Assembly (NCBI GenBank): GCA_900539265.1
Contig: UQBM01000009.1
Location: 4,397 to 68,396, forward strand
Direction of reading: 5' to 3'
DNA from: an uncultured Mollicutes bacterium
GTDB lineage: Bacteria > Bacillota_I > Bacilli_A > ML615J-28 > CAG-313
Length of the DNA: 64,000 nucleotides
Shown here: positions 56,053-64,000 of the stretch, one piece after another
Numbering within the stretch: the stretch's first letter is position 1
Layout: every line of letters begins with the position of its first letter
The notes under the pieces: generated by a model
What the model was told of the DNA's origin: nothing
The model's input: the letters and a program-made list of their open reading frames with translations, nothing else
Database searches by the model: none
Translations under genes and position numbers: made by a program

Positions 56053-56874
56053 ATGATTGAGTTTATAAAATACATAATTATTGGATTTATTCAAGGAATA
56101 ACAGAAGTACTGCCAGTTTCTTCTAGTGGACATTTAAAAATTTTTGAATATATAATGGGAATAAATGATGATAATTTAGCTTTTGAAGTTTTTCTTCATC
56201 TAGCATCATTAATAGCTGTTATTGCTTTTTTATATAAACCATTAATAAAAATAATAAAAAGGAGTTTTTTATATTTTTTTAAAAAGAAAAAAGAATATTT
56301 TTTTGAATGGAAATATTTAATATTTATAATTATATCAACGATTCCAATTGTTTTATTTACTATTTTAATTAAATTATTAGGTTATAATACAAGTCCTTTA
56401 TTTATAATTGGTATTTCTCTTGTTTTTAACGCAATAATGCTTTTGATATTAAGTAAAATTAAAGGGCAAAGAAAAAAAGAAGAAATGACAATTCAAGATG
56501 CTTTAGTAATCGGTTTATTTCAATGTCTTGGTGTTTTTCCAGGAATTTCTAGAAGTGGTAGTTGTATAAGTGGAGCAATGGTTAGAAAAATTGAAAAAGA
56601 AGAAGCTGCAAACTATGCCTTTATGTTATTTGTACCAGCAGTTATTGGAGCTTTTGTTTTAGAACTTGGTAATATTTCCTTGATTTTTACATTAGATTCT
56701 AAAATGATTTCATGCTATCTTGCTTCCTTTTTAGTATCAATGGTAGCAACATTTTATGCTTTTAAAATTCTTCTAAATCTTATTAAAAAAGGCAAATTAT
56801 TTTACTTTTCAATATATTGTTTGATAATAGGAATTTTAACATTTATATATAGTAGTATGAATGGTTGGATTTAG
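56053..56874 (+). CDS. uppP: Undecaprenyl-diphosphatase
   Basis: 273 residues from ATG 56053, with GGAGG just upstream. Family motifs are GFIQGITEVLPVSSSGH at the N-terminus and FPGISRSGSCISGA further on, including the catalytic Glu, His and Arg positions. About eight membrane helices. UppP recycles undecaprenyl-diphosphate to the monophosphate carrier used for wall, teichoic acid or glycan synthesis and contributes to bacitracin resistance. Its presence suggests that some lipid-carrier-linked surface polymer is made. It ends 8 bases before the glmU start. Confidence 0.93.
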   Translation: MIEFIKYIIIGFIQGITEVLPVSSSGHLKIFEYIMGINDDNLAFEVFLHLASLIAVIAFLYKPLIKIIKRSFLYFFKKKKEYFFEWKYLIFIIISTIPIVLFTILIKLLGYNTSPLFIIGISLVFNAIMLLILSKIKGQRKKEEMTIQDALVIGLFQCLGVFPGISRSGSCISGAMVRKIEKEEAANYAFMLFVPAVIGAFVLELGNISLIFTLDSKMISCYLASFLVSMVATFYAFKILLNLIKKGKLFYFSIYCLIIGILTFIYSSMNGWI

Positions 56875-56882
56875 GTGATAAT

Positions 56883-57800
56883 ATGAAAAATTGTAATGCA
56901 ATTATTCTTGCGGCAGGTAAAGGAACTAGAATGTTATCAGAACTTCCCAAATGTGCTTATCCTTTTTATGGTAAACCAATGATTACTTATATTATAAATA
57001 TGTGTAAAAAAATTCAAATTGATGATATTTGTGTAGTAGTTGGTCATAAAAAGGAAATAATGGAAAAACTTCTTCAAGACGAGGTAAAATATGCCTATCA
57101 AAAAGAACAACTAGGTACAGCTAATGCTGTTTTGGCCGCAAAAGATTTTTTAGAAAAACATAATGAAGATATAACTTTAATTTTTCCAGGTGATATGCCG
57201 TTAATAGATGGTGATATAATAAATAATCTAATTAAAGAACATATAGAAAATGATAATGATTTAACAATTTTAACAACTGTAATAGATAATCCTACAGGTT
57301 ATGGTAGAATTATTAGACAAGATGGTCAAATTATTAAAATTATTGAAGAAAAAGATGCTGATGATAGTGTTAAGGCAATTAATGAAATCAATACAAGTCT
57401 TTATTGTATTAATACCAACCTTTTAGTAAGGTCTTTATTAAAAGTTAATAACAACAATAGCAAGGGTGAATATTATCTAACTGATATTGTGAAAATATTA
57501 AGTAGTAATAAAAAAGTCAAAGCCTATTTAACTAGGTATGATTTTAGATTATCTGGGATTAATGATCTTTATACTCTTTCATTAGTAGAAAAAGAATACC
57601 AAAAGTATATTAATAAAAATTGGATGGAAAAAGGAGTTCATTTGATAAATCCTGATTCTATAATTATAGAAGATGAAGTAAAAATTGATGTTAATGTCAC
57701 AATCGATGCTTTTTGTATTATTAGAGGTAAAACAACAATTATTAAGGACACATATATACCACCATATTCTTTAATTATCAATAATATAAAAATAAAATAA
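56883..57800 (+). CDS. glmU: UDP-GlcNAc pyrophosphorylase, GlmU without acetyltransferase domain
   Basis: 305 residues from ATG 56883, with AGGTG five bases upstream. The pyrophosphorylase domain has ILAAGKGTRMLS, KEQLGTANAVLAA (QxxxGTxxA), FPGDMPLIDG and GYGRIIRQDGQI, INTSLYCIN. After about residue 235 it has only two to three hexapeptide-like coils (IIEDEVKIDVNVTIDAF) and then stops. Normal GlmU is about 455 residues, so the left-handed beta-helix with the acetyltransferase site is missing. It should make UDP-GlcNAc from GlcNAc-1-phosphate but cannot acetylate GlcN-1-phosphate. The NahK-like kinase nearby could supply the acetylated substrate. Confidence 0.88.
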   Translation: MKNCNAIILAAGKGTRMLSELPKCAYPFYGKPMITYIINMCKKIQIDDICVVVGHKKEIMEKLLQDEVKYAYQKEQLGTANAVLAAKDFLEKHNEDITLIFPGDMPLIDGDIINNLIKEHIENDNDLTILTTVIDNPTGYGRIIRQDGQIIKIIEEKDADDSVKAINEINTSLYCINTNLLVRSLLKVNNNNSKGEYYLTDIVKILSSNKKVKAYLTRYDFRLSGINDLYTLSLVEKEYQKYINKNWMEKGVHLINPDSIIIEDEVKIDVNVTIDAFCIIRGKTTIIKDTYIPPYSLIINNIKIK

Positions 57801-57872
57801 TAAATTTAATTGAAATTTTTATTAATATTGATTATAATTGTATTAATAATAGTTATATTAAAGGAGATATTT

Positions 57873-59138
57873 ATGGCAAAAATAACACAAGTAACAATTA
57901 TCAATCCGACAACTTTACGCCTTGATGTTGATGCAAAAATGGGTGATGAGATTGATTTATTAGATATTAGTAAGATTGATAATATGCTCGTTCAAGAAAT
58001 AATTAATAAAGAAAAAGATAAAGAAATAAAAAAATTATTAGATAATCAAAAAAAGATTTATGATCTTGAAAAAACAAATGAAATAAATCAACTAACTGAA
58101 AAATTGAAAGACGAAAATTCACAATTAAAAAATAAAATAAAAGCAGTTGAAACACAAACTAGACTTCAAACAGAATTAGAATTTAAAGATAAAATATCTG
58201 ATTTACAATCACAAATTAATCGAATTAATTTAGAAAAAGATCAAATTGAGAAATTAAAAAATGAAGAGATTGAAAAAATTAAAATACAATTACAAAAGGA
58301 AATAATAGAACAAAAGGCAAATTATCAATTTAAATTTCAAGAACAAGAAAAAACGATTAGCAATTTAGAGTTAACAAAAAGTAATTTAAACATTAAAAAA
58401 ATAGGTGAACAATTAGAATCATGGTGTAATACTGAATATGAAAACTATGCTCAGTGTGGTTTTGAAACTTGTAGTTGGGAAAAAGACAATTTATCAATTA
58501 AAGATGATGGAGATACTAAAGGTACAAAAGCTGATTATGTTTTTAAGGTATATGCAACTAAAGAAATGAGAGCTAATGAACTTTTGACATCAGTAGTTTG
58601 TGAGATGAAAAATGAATCACCGAGTTCAATTAATAAAAAGAAAAATGCTGATCACTATGCTAAATTAGACAAAGATCGTATTAAGAAAAATTGTGAATAT
58701 GCATTATTAATCAGTGAATTAGAATGGGATCAACCTAATGATTTACCAATTAAAAAAGTAAAAGAATATGACAAAATGTATGTGGTTCGTCCTCAATATT
58801 TTATTAATTTTTTAAGTCTTATTACATCACTTAGTTTTAGATTTAAAGAACTGATTTTAGATAATATGAAAGAACAAGAAAAATTTAAAGATTCTTTGGA
58901 AATTAAACAAGAATTTGAGAAATTTAAAAAAGATTTAATGGATAAACCTTTGGAAAAATTAGAAAAAGAATTGAATGCTATTATTAAAAATGCGAATGAT
59001 ATTAAAGCATTCTCTGATAAAATCATTACTTCAGCAAGTGATTTAATTAATAAAACATTAGAAAATATGAAATCAAAAATTGAAAATTTTAAAATTGATA
59101 AGTTATGCAAAAAGATTGATAAATTAGATTTAGAATAA
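57873..59138 (+). CDS. DUF2130 family protein with long coiled coil
   Basis: 421 residues from ATG 57873, which has AAAGGAG upstream; a TTG at 57810 lies in front but is not needed. After a short N-terminal beta segment a Lys/Glu-rich coiled coil runs from about 40 to 185 (LKDENSQLKNKIKAVETQ). The conserved core follows (about 190-330; IGEQLESWCNTEYENYAQ, KGTKADYVFKVY, KKKNADHYAKLDKDR, MYVVRPQYFINFL). A second helical region ends the protein. The core resembles restriction-endonuclease-like folds reported for this family, but the function is unknown. Cytosolic. Confidence 0.82.
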   Translation: MAKITQVTIINPTTLRLDVDAKMGDEIDLLDISKIDNMLVQEIINKEKDKEIKKLLDNQKKIYDLEKTNEINQLTEKLKDENSQLKNKIKAVETQTRLQTELEFKDKISDLQSQINRINLEKDQIEKLKNEEIEKIKIQLQKEIIEQKANYQFKFQEQEKTISNLELTKSNLNIKKIGEQLESWCNTEYENYAQCGFETCSWEKDNLSIKDDGDTKGTKADYVFKVYATKEMRANELLTSVVCEMKNESPSSINKKKNADHYAKLDKDRIKKNCEYALLISELEWDQPNDLPIKKVKEYDKMYVVRPQYFINFLSLITSLSFRFKELILDNMKEQEKFKDSLEIKQEFEKFKKDLMDKPLEKLEKELNAIIKNANDIKAFSDKIITSASDLINKTLENMKSKIENFKIDKLCKKIDKLDLE

Positions 59139-59184
59139 AATATTTGAATAAAATGGTAAGATGTTGTATAATATATATACAATT

Positions 59185-59275
59185 GGAGAAGTGCCCAAGT
59201 GGTTGAAGGGGCTGGCTTGGAAAGCTAGTAGGTCGATAACACGATGCGAGGGTTCAAATCCCTTCTTCTCCGCCA
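59185..59275 (+). tRNA. tRNA-Ser(GGA)
   Basis: Class II tRNA. Acceptor GGAGAAG with CTTCTCC, long variable arm, anticodon loop TTGGAAA giving GGA, T-arm GGGTTCAAATCCC, encoded CCA. It reads TCC/TCT. A TATAAT-like box lies upstream. Confidence 0.94.
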
Positions 59276-59346
59276 TTAGAATGTGTCTATAAGTCATCAG
59301 ATTTATAGTGGAAATATAACGATTTTAACATCAAAATCATGGAATT

Positions 59347-59378
59347 ATGCATCTTTTTAGGTGCATTTTTTTATTTTT
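59347..59378 (+). terminator. Terminator downstream of tRNA-Ser
   Basis: ATGCATC (59347-59353) pairs with GGTGCAT (59360-59366; one G-T), followed by TTTTTTTATTTTT. Confidence 0.7.
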
Positions 59379-59492
59379 CATTGAGAAATAGTGTTTTGTT
59401 CAATTAAAGGGATTTGAATATAGGGTATTTTCTAGTAGTTGGAAAAATAGTCGGTTAATGGGATTTGAACCTATAGCATACATTTATATAAT
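59379..59492. other. Intergenic stretch with two inverted T-arm-like fragments
   Basis: No gene is visible. AAGGGATTTGAA (59407-59418) and GGGATTTGAACC (59460-59471) are reverse complements of parts of the tRNA-Ser T-arm, each 12 bases, and are followed by similar ATATAGGGTA and TATAGCATA. They look like degenerate tRNA 3'-end fragments in inverted orientation, possibly left by an old integration or recombination; no complete tRNA fold is present. Confidence 0.45.
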
Positions 59493-59521
59493 TTGACATC
59501 ACTGGTAATGTTTGATATAAT
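59493..59521 (+). promoter_or_regulatory. Consensus promoter in the 59.5-kb intergenic region
   Basis: Perfect TTGACA (59493-59498), 17-base spacer, perfect TATAAT (59516-59521). No start codon with a ribosome-binding site follows before the terminator at 59607. Confidence 0.82.
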
Positions 59522-59525
59522 AATA

Positions 59526-59636
59526 GTGTGGGGAAACTCATGCTCTAAGATAGTTAAATAGATTACCTTAAAGTATTTAGAATTAAATAGGGAAAGAAAT
59601 TATTAGACTCTCTTAGAAATAAGAGAGTTTTTTGCC
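59526..59636 (+). ncRNA. Probable small RNA or attenuated leader (about 110 nt)
   Basis: The strong promoter at 59493 and a terminator (ACTCTCTTA 59607-59615, GAAA loop, TAAGAGAGT 59620-59628, then T6) delimit a transcript with no credible ORF. Its 5' end folds into a 7-bp stem (59526-59532 with 59537-59543) capped by GAAA. No match to SRP RNA, 6S or a riboswitch consensus that I recognise. It could be a free small RNA or a leader whose terminator controls the lipoprotein at 59767. Confidence 0.5.
59607..59634 (+). terminator. Terminator of the small RNA or leader
   Basis: Perfect 9-bp stem with GAAA tetraloop and a run of six T residues; 160 bases upstream of the lipoprotein start. Confidence 0.82.
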
Positions 59637-59674
59637 TTTATAACATATAATATAAATAACGGGAGGTGTTACAC

Positions 59675-59770
59675 ATGATTAAGATTTATTTGTTAAATAT
59701 GGTGATTATCTTTGAAAATGTATTATTAAGTAATAAAGTTAATATGATTGAAAGGAGTGATGTGAAATGA
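59675..59770 (+). CDS. Possible 31-residue leader peptide ORF
   Basis: ATG 59675 is preceded by GGGAGGTG at a spacing of seven, and the frame runs 31 codons to a TGA that overlaps the ATG of the next lipoprotein (ATGA). The product would be a short hydrophobic peptide followed by a polar tail. Translational coupling is possible. However, TGA is used as a stop by none of the 38 other complete genes here, which weakens the call. Confidence 0.35.
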   Translation: MIKIYLLNMVIIFENVLLSNKVNMIERSDVK

Positions 59771-60471
59771 AGAAAGTATTTTTAGTTTTTATGAGTTTAA
59801 TGTTTATAATGTGTTTAGCTGGATGTGGTGAAAAAGAAGAAAAGATTAATATAGATTTTATTATTGATGGAAAATCACATTTAGTTGAAATTGATAAAGG
59901 TACTTCAATTAGTAATGATATGATACCTTTAAGTAACGAAGAAGAAGTTATAGGGTTGTATTATGATGAGAATATGATGAATAAGTATGTTAACGAATTA
60001 GTTGAACAAAATATTAAGTTATATGTTAAATTAAAAGAATGTAGTAATATGATAAATAATGGTAAAAAGATTGAATATAAGATAAATTACAATGGTATTG
60101 GTTCTATAGGATATAAAATAGTAGATGGCATATTTCAAGTATATTCTTGTGGAATAATTAATTCATTAGTAGAATTAAATAATTTGTGTAAGGAATATAA
60201 TAATAGTAATTTTATGAATGAACATGAATCAATTTATAATGAGGAGTTTTTTATTGATAAATCATTAATTATATATTCTTTTGAAACAGGTCATGGTAAA
60301 GAAACGATAATAGAAGACTTAATTTTAAATGAAGAAGAATTGATAATAGTTGAAAAAACAATTTTAAAAGATGGGTTTTATACAACGGAAGCATTTCGTT
60401 GGACAATATTAATAGAAGTAAAGAAAATAGAAATTGAAAATGCCAAAGAAATAAAAATAAAACATAAATAA
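59767..60471 (+). CDS. Lipoprotein with InlB-repeat-like segment
   Basis: 234 residues; AAAGGAG lies upstream of ATG 59767. Signal peptide with lipobox LAGC. Residues 27-92 (NIDFIIDGKSHLVEIDKGTS, VIGLYYDENMMNKYV, KLYVKLKE) resemble an InlB/Listeria-Bacteroides repeat. The remaining 140 residues have no family I recognise. It lies 34 bases upstream of the serine protease and is likely in the same operon. Confidence 0.76.
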   Translation: MKKVFLVFMSLMFIMCLAGCGEKEEKINIDFIIDGKSHLVEIDKGTSISNDMIPLSNEEEVIGLYYDENMMNKYVNELVEQNIKLYVKLKECSNMINNGKKIEYKINYNGIGSIGYKIVDGIFQVYSCGIINSLVELNNLCKEYNNSNFMNEHESIYNEEFFIDKSLIIYSFETGHGKETIIEDLILNEEELIIVEKTILKDGFYTTEAFRWTILIEVKKIEIENAKEIKIKHK

Positions 60472-60505
60472 AAATTTAGAGGAAAAAATGAGGTGTAAAT
60501 GAACT

Positions 60506-63500
60506 ATGATGAAAAAAATATTTTTCTCATTTATGACTTTGATATTTTTATTATTCATTTCTTTTTTTGGATTAAATACTTTTACAGTATCTGCATATGT
60601 AGATAATGATTTAGATTCAGAATATTCAAATGTAGAAACAATACTTAATGATACATATGAACAGGTTTATAATTCTTTCATAATTAGCAATAAAATATAT
60701 AATAACAAACAATATAATGTTTACGATGAAAATTTTTCTGGTGTATTTGTTGATAGTGATGGTGTATTAAATATTGCATATGTGAATAACGATACACTCA
60801 CTTATACAGGTAAAATTAATAATAATTCATTAATAAAGTTTGTAAAGTTTACTTTTTCTTATAATTATTTACAACAAGTATTAAATTGCATTGAAGATAT
60901 CATGATAGAATATAATGTAACTATGGTTCAAATTAGCGATGAGAATAATCAAGTTCTTGTTTTTACTAAAGATAATAATAAAATTTCAAATATTATTCAA
61001 TATTTAGAAAGTAAGGGACTATATGAACAAGGTGCAATTAGTTTTATTTGTGATCCTTTAGTTAATTTTTCTAAAACATTAGAAACATCCTATGGAGGAG
61101 AGTCAATATTTTATACGGACCCTATTCCTGGACGACCAGGATATGTTAATGTTTCTCGAGGGACAATTGGTGTACAAGCAGTAAATAATGTAACAGGAGA
61201 ATTAGGAATTTTGACAAATGAACACGTGGCTCCTATGGGAAAAGATATGTATTATGGTGAACACTTTGATAGTACTCTACCATCCCTTTTTACCAAACGA
61301 ATTTTTTTAGGGACACCTTCAATTACTCATAGTGGTAATACTACTGATGCGTCTTTTGTACCATTTGCAGATCAGTCAGACTGGGAAATTTCTCCATATA
61401 GTAAATATAATAGTACAATATTTAATAATATTCTTCTTGGGACCAACAGTCAAATAATTAATGGACGTTCAATAACAAAAATAGGTCAAACAACAGGAAT
61501 AACAAATGGAATTATAAAAAATAGTAACACATCTGTTAATGTTGATGGTACAATATTTTCAAATGTAATAATATACACAAATTCTTCTCAAGGTGGAGAC
61601 AGTGGTGGTCCCGTATATTATAATGACGGCACAAATTTATTTTTAATAGGACTTAATTTTGCAGGAGGTACTATTTCAAATACACCAGTTGGTGTGGCGT
61701 GCCGAATTTCTAATGTTATGAGTGATTTGAATGTTACTCCAATCACAAATGATAGTTTCAGTACTACTGTTCTTCCAGATGGAACAATACAATTAGATGC
61801 TATAAACTTTAATTTTAATGGTGCATTTGTTGTTCCTTCTTCTTTAAATGGAAGAATTGTATCAAAAATTGGATCTAATGTATTTAAAAATAGAAATCAA
61901 ATAACAAAAATAATTTTACCTGATACAATTAATTCAATTGGTGATTCAGCATTTGAAAATTGTTCATCCTTACAATCGGTTACCTGGTCACCAAATTTAG
62001 TAACAATTGGGGCATCAGCTTTCAAAGGGTGCACAAATTTAGATGAAGTGATACTCCCTAATACAGTTACAAATATAGATTCGTATGCGTTTGAAGGCTG
62101 TACGAACTTAGAAAGCGTTACTTTATCTAATAGTTTATATGCTATAGGAGTTGGAGCTTTTAAAGGATGTTCTAGTTTAGAAGAAATAGAAATACCAGCT
62201 AGTGTTCAACACATTGATTCAAATGCATTTGAAAATTGTACAAATTTAACGTCAGTTATAGTTGAAAGAGCAGTTACTGGTATAACTAATTTAGGTAGTA
62301 ATGTGTTTGATGGTTGTTCAACATCTTTACAAATAATAGTTCCGCAAGATAGAGTTGCTGAATATAAAAATAAAGTATATTGGTCTAGTTATAGAAGTAA
62401 AATAATACCTGATGACTTTAGTTATAGTGAAATTGATTTATATTGCTTAATAGATGAGGATGATAGTGTTACATTAAATGCTGGATATAACAAATTATAT
62501 AAATTAGTTGTTGAGTGCACAAGGTCATATAAATTTGTAACAGATGCATCTTCAAAAATAATTGTTTATAATTCAGATATGACTGTTGCTTATAGTGGGG
62601 ATAATTCATTAATTGTTTATTTGAATAAAGGAACTCATTATTTAAGTATAGAACATTCAACTCTTACAACTAGTGGTACTATTAAAATCAATTATGAGCT
62701 TGCTTATAATCCTGATGGAATAGCAATTTCTTACAATTCAAGCAATGGAACCAATATTGCATCAGGGTTACATTTGACTGAAAATAATATGTATCATGCT
62801 AGACTTAAATATACGAATTATAATGGTGCTGGTTTTTATAAATTTACATTAAATGCTGGTGCAAGTGCTATATATCCAGTAAATGCGATTCAAGTATATA
62901 CTGATGCTAATAGAACTAACTTATTAAGCATGTATTCTTTAAGTGAACTTGACATATTTGCTCAATCAAATGAAAATGAAAACATAATGTATATATATTT
63001 GCCAGAAAATGGAACATATTATATAGATGTTACTTTACCATTAAGTAGTTATTCAACTCTAACATTTAACATTCAAAGTATAGAAGTAAATAATATTAAT
63101 TATTGGAATTCATTGACAAGTATTGGATTTGATGTTCTATTTGAAAATGTAAATACTCAAAGCTGTTTTGAAGAAGTGACGATTAGTCATCGTTCAGAGA
63201 TTCAATTAGATATTATTTCAAGTGGAACTATTTATAATGACATTAAAGTATATGTTTTTGAAAAAGTAAGAGATCCTGGTTATGAACCTGGCATAAACTA
63301 TTATTATATTGAAACTGTATATATAGATGAAATAACATCGATAAATAGAAGTCCTATATTTACAATTGTTTTAGATCCAGGAACTTATTATTTTGGATAT
63401 GCTGAAAACGAAGATAATGCAAATATAAACTTTGCTTTAAGAAGAATGGTTGATTATAATATGAATATGCAAGGTATTCTAGTTGCTGATCCATATTATA

Positions 63501-64000
63501 CTGGATATGACTTAGGTACTGAAGTTTTATTTAACGAAGGAGAATGTGATAAATATTATATCACTGAAGGATTTACTAGAAATATTTATTTAATGGTTGA
63601 AGATAGACTAAGAGATCCTATGTCTAGACTTGATTATGATTGGTATTCAAGTAATGAAGCTGTTGCAACAGTAACAAATTATGGTACAGTACTTGCGATG
63701 CCTGTAACTGAAGATACGACGGTTACAATTTATGCTGTTCTTAAAGATGATCCTAAAGTTGTTTATTATAGAACATTCATAGTTTTAAATGATGAAGAAG
63801 AAGATTTAATTGAAATAGAACTTAATATGTCTTATTCATATGTAGCAGAAAATGGAACATATCAGTTAGAATTAACTAATATTAATTGTCCTTATCCAAT
63901 GATTCAATATTATTCTTGGAATATAATTAATGAAAGTGATGAAATAGTTACAATGAATTATTGGGGACAAATATCTTCTACAGGTACATGTACTGTGTTA
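60506..64000 (+). CDS. Secreted trypsin-like serine protease with BspA repeats (3' truncated)
   Basis: 1165 codons are visible with no stop; the gene runs off the window. A signal peptide (cleavage near VSA-YV) is followed by a trypsin-fold domain with His240 (TNEHVAP), Asp281 (TTDASFV) and Ser366 (GGDSGGPVY). BspA-type LRR_5 units follow at about 440-610 (IGDSAFENCSSL, IGASAFKGCTNL, IDSYAFEGCTNL). Then come prepeptidase-C-like beta domains and two Ig-like units with YGT/YWGQ motifs, the same end layout as the metalloprotease at 34160. ATG 60506 has AGGTG ten bases upstream; 60509 is possible. All triad residues are present. Confidence 0.88.
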   Translation, partial: MMKKIFFSFMTLIFLLFISFFGLNTFTVSAYVDNDLDSEYSNVETILNDTYEQVYNSFIISNKIYNNKQYNVYDENFSGVFVDSDGVLNIAYVNNDTLTYTGKINNNSLIKFVKFTFSYNYLQQVLNCIEDIMIEYNVTMVQISDENNQVLVFTKDNNKISNIIQYLESKGLYEQGAISFICDPLVNFSKTLETSYGGESIFYTDPIPGRPGYVNVSRGTIGVQAVNNVTGELGILTNEHVAPMGKDMYYGEHFDSTLPSLFTKRIFLGTPSITHSGNTTDASFVPFADQSDWEISPYSKYNSTIFNNILLGTNSQIINGRSITKIGQTTGITNGIIKNSNTSVNVDGTIFSNVIIYTNSSQGGDSGGPVYYNDGTNLFLIGLNFAGGTISNTPVGVACRISNVMSDLNVTPITNDSFSTTVLPDGTIQLDAINFNFNGAFVVPSSLNGRIVSKIGSNVFKNRNQITKIILPDTINSIGDSAFENCSSLQSVTWSPNLVTIGASAFKGCTNLDEVILPNTVTNIDSYAFEGCTNLESVTLSNSLYAIGVGAFKGCSSLEEIEIPASVQHIDSNAFENCTNLTSVIVERAVTGITNLGSNVFDGCSTSLQIIVPQDRVAEYKNKVYWSSYRSKIIPDDFSYSEIDLYCLIDEDDSVTLNAGYNKLYKLVVECTRSYKFVTDASSKIIVYNSDMTVAYSGDNSLIVYLNKGTHYLSIEHSTLTTSGTIKINYELAYNPDGIAISYNSSNGTNIASGLHLTENNMYHARLKYTNYNGAGFYKFTLNAGASAIYPVNAIQVYTDANRTNLLSMYSLSELDIFAQSNENENIMYIYLPENGTYYIDVTLPLSSYSTLTFNIQSIEVNNINYWNSLTSIGFDVLFENVNTQSCFEEVTISHRSEIQLDIISSGTIYNDIKVYVFEKVRDPGYEPGINYYYIETVYIDEITSINRSPIFTIVLDPGTYYFGYAENEDNANINFALRRMVDYNMNMQGILVADPYYTGYDLGTEVLFNEGECDKYYITEGFTRNIYLMVEDRLRDPMSRLDYDWYSSNEAVATVTNYGTVLAMPVTEDTTVTIYAVLKDDPKVVYYRTFIVLNDEEEDLIEIELNMSYSYVAENGTYQLELTNINCPYPMIQYYSWNIINESDEIVTMNYWGQISSTGTCTVL

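Noticed and set aside
59379..59492. Complete minus-strand tRNA gene
   Set aside because: Only T-arm-like pieces are found; the stems mispair and no anticodon or acceptor arm can be built.
59526..59636. SRP RNA, 6S RNA or T-box leader
   Set aside because: The conserved SRP apical loop, the 6S bubble and the T-box GGTGG motif are all missing.
1..64000. TGA as a Trp codon (mycoplasma code 4)
   Set aside because: Conserved genes use TGG for Trp and are complete without reading through any TGA; only the absence of TGA stops is notable.

Overview
The window comes from a very AT-rich, low-GC Gram-positive-type bacterium, most likely a wall-less or wall-reduced relative of the Mollicutes (Acholeplasma/Izemoplasma/RF39-like) or a related Bacilli lineage. 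Supporting signs are strong AT bias, consensus TTGACA-17-TATAAT promoters, many large lipoproteins with InlB and BspA-type repeats, a ClpB without its N-domain (as in mycoplasmas) under a CIRCE operator, and stop-codon use limited to TAA and TAG in all 38 genes whose 3' ends are visible. TGG encodes Trp and no conserved gene is broken by an in-frame TGA, so the ordinary code reads well here.

Bases 1-29576 are one plus-strand block: an oligopeptide ABC importer (oppA, cut by the left edge, then oppB, oppC, oppD, oppF), a small membrane protein, a 2483-residue surface subtilase carrying BspA-type leucine-rich repeats, a small membrane protein, and four large lipoproteins built from Ig-like, InlB and other beta repeats. 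It reads as a surface-protein digestion or binding and peptide-uptake locus. A terminator follows at 29604-29645.

Bases 29675-37099 hold an NAD-dependent epimerase (minus), a lone tryptophan synthase beta chain from a divergent promoter, and an ECF sigma factor with its own sigmaW/sigmaM-like promoter, followed by a membrane-bound probable anti-sigma protein and a secreted metzincin-type metalloprotease. Bases 37100-48660 hold a small lipoprotein, a MarR-ABC exporter operon with a perfect operator palindrome, CIRCE-controlled clpB, a DNA-alkylation-repair-like protein, tRNA-Arg(CCT) and a pair of ABC exporters.

Bases 48660-59280 hold a MerR regulator with a 19-bp-spacer promoter facing a DUF4097-like lipoprotein, a PlsC acyltransferase, a broken radical SAM gene, a diacylglycerol kinase-like gene, a frameshifted mntP, then a sugar-nucleotide group (NahK-like kinase, GalU, UppP, GlmU without its acetyltransferase domain), a DUF2130 protein and tRNA-Ser(GGA). 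The right end has a 400-base mostly non-coding stretch with a probable small RNA or attenuated leader, a lipoprotein, and a secreted trypsin-like protease with BspA repeats that runs off the edge. This protease shares its C-terminal architecture with the metalloprotease.

No CRISPR array, insertion sequence or prophage was seen.
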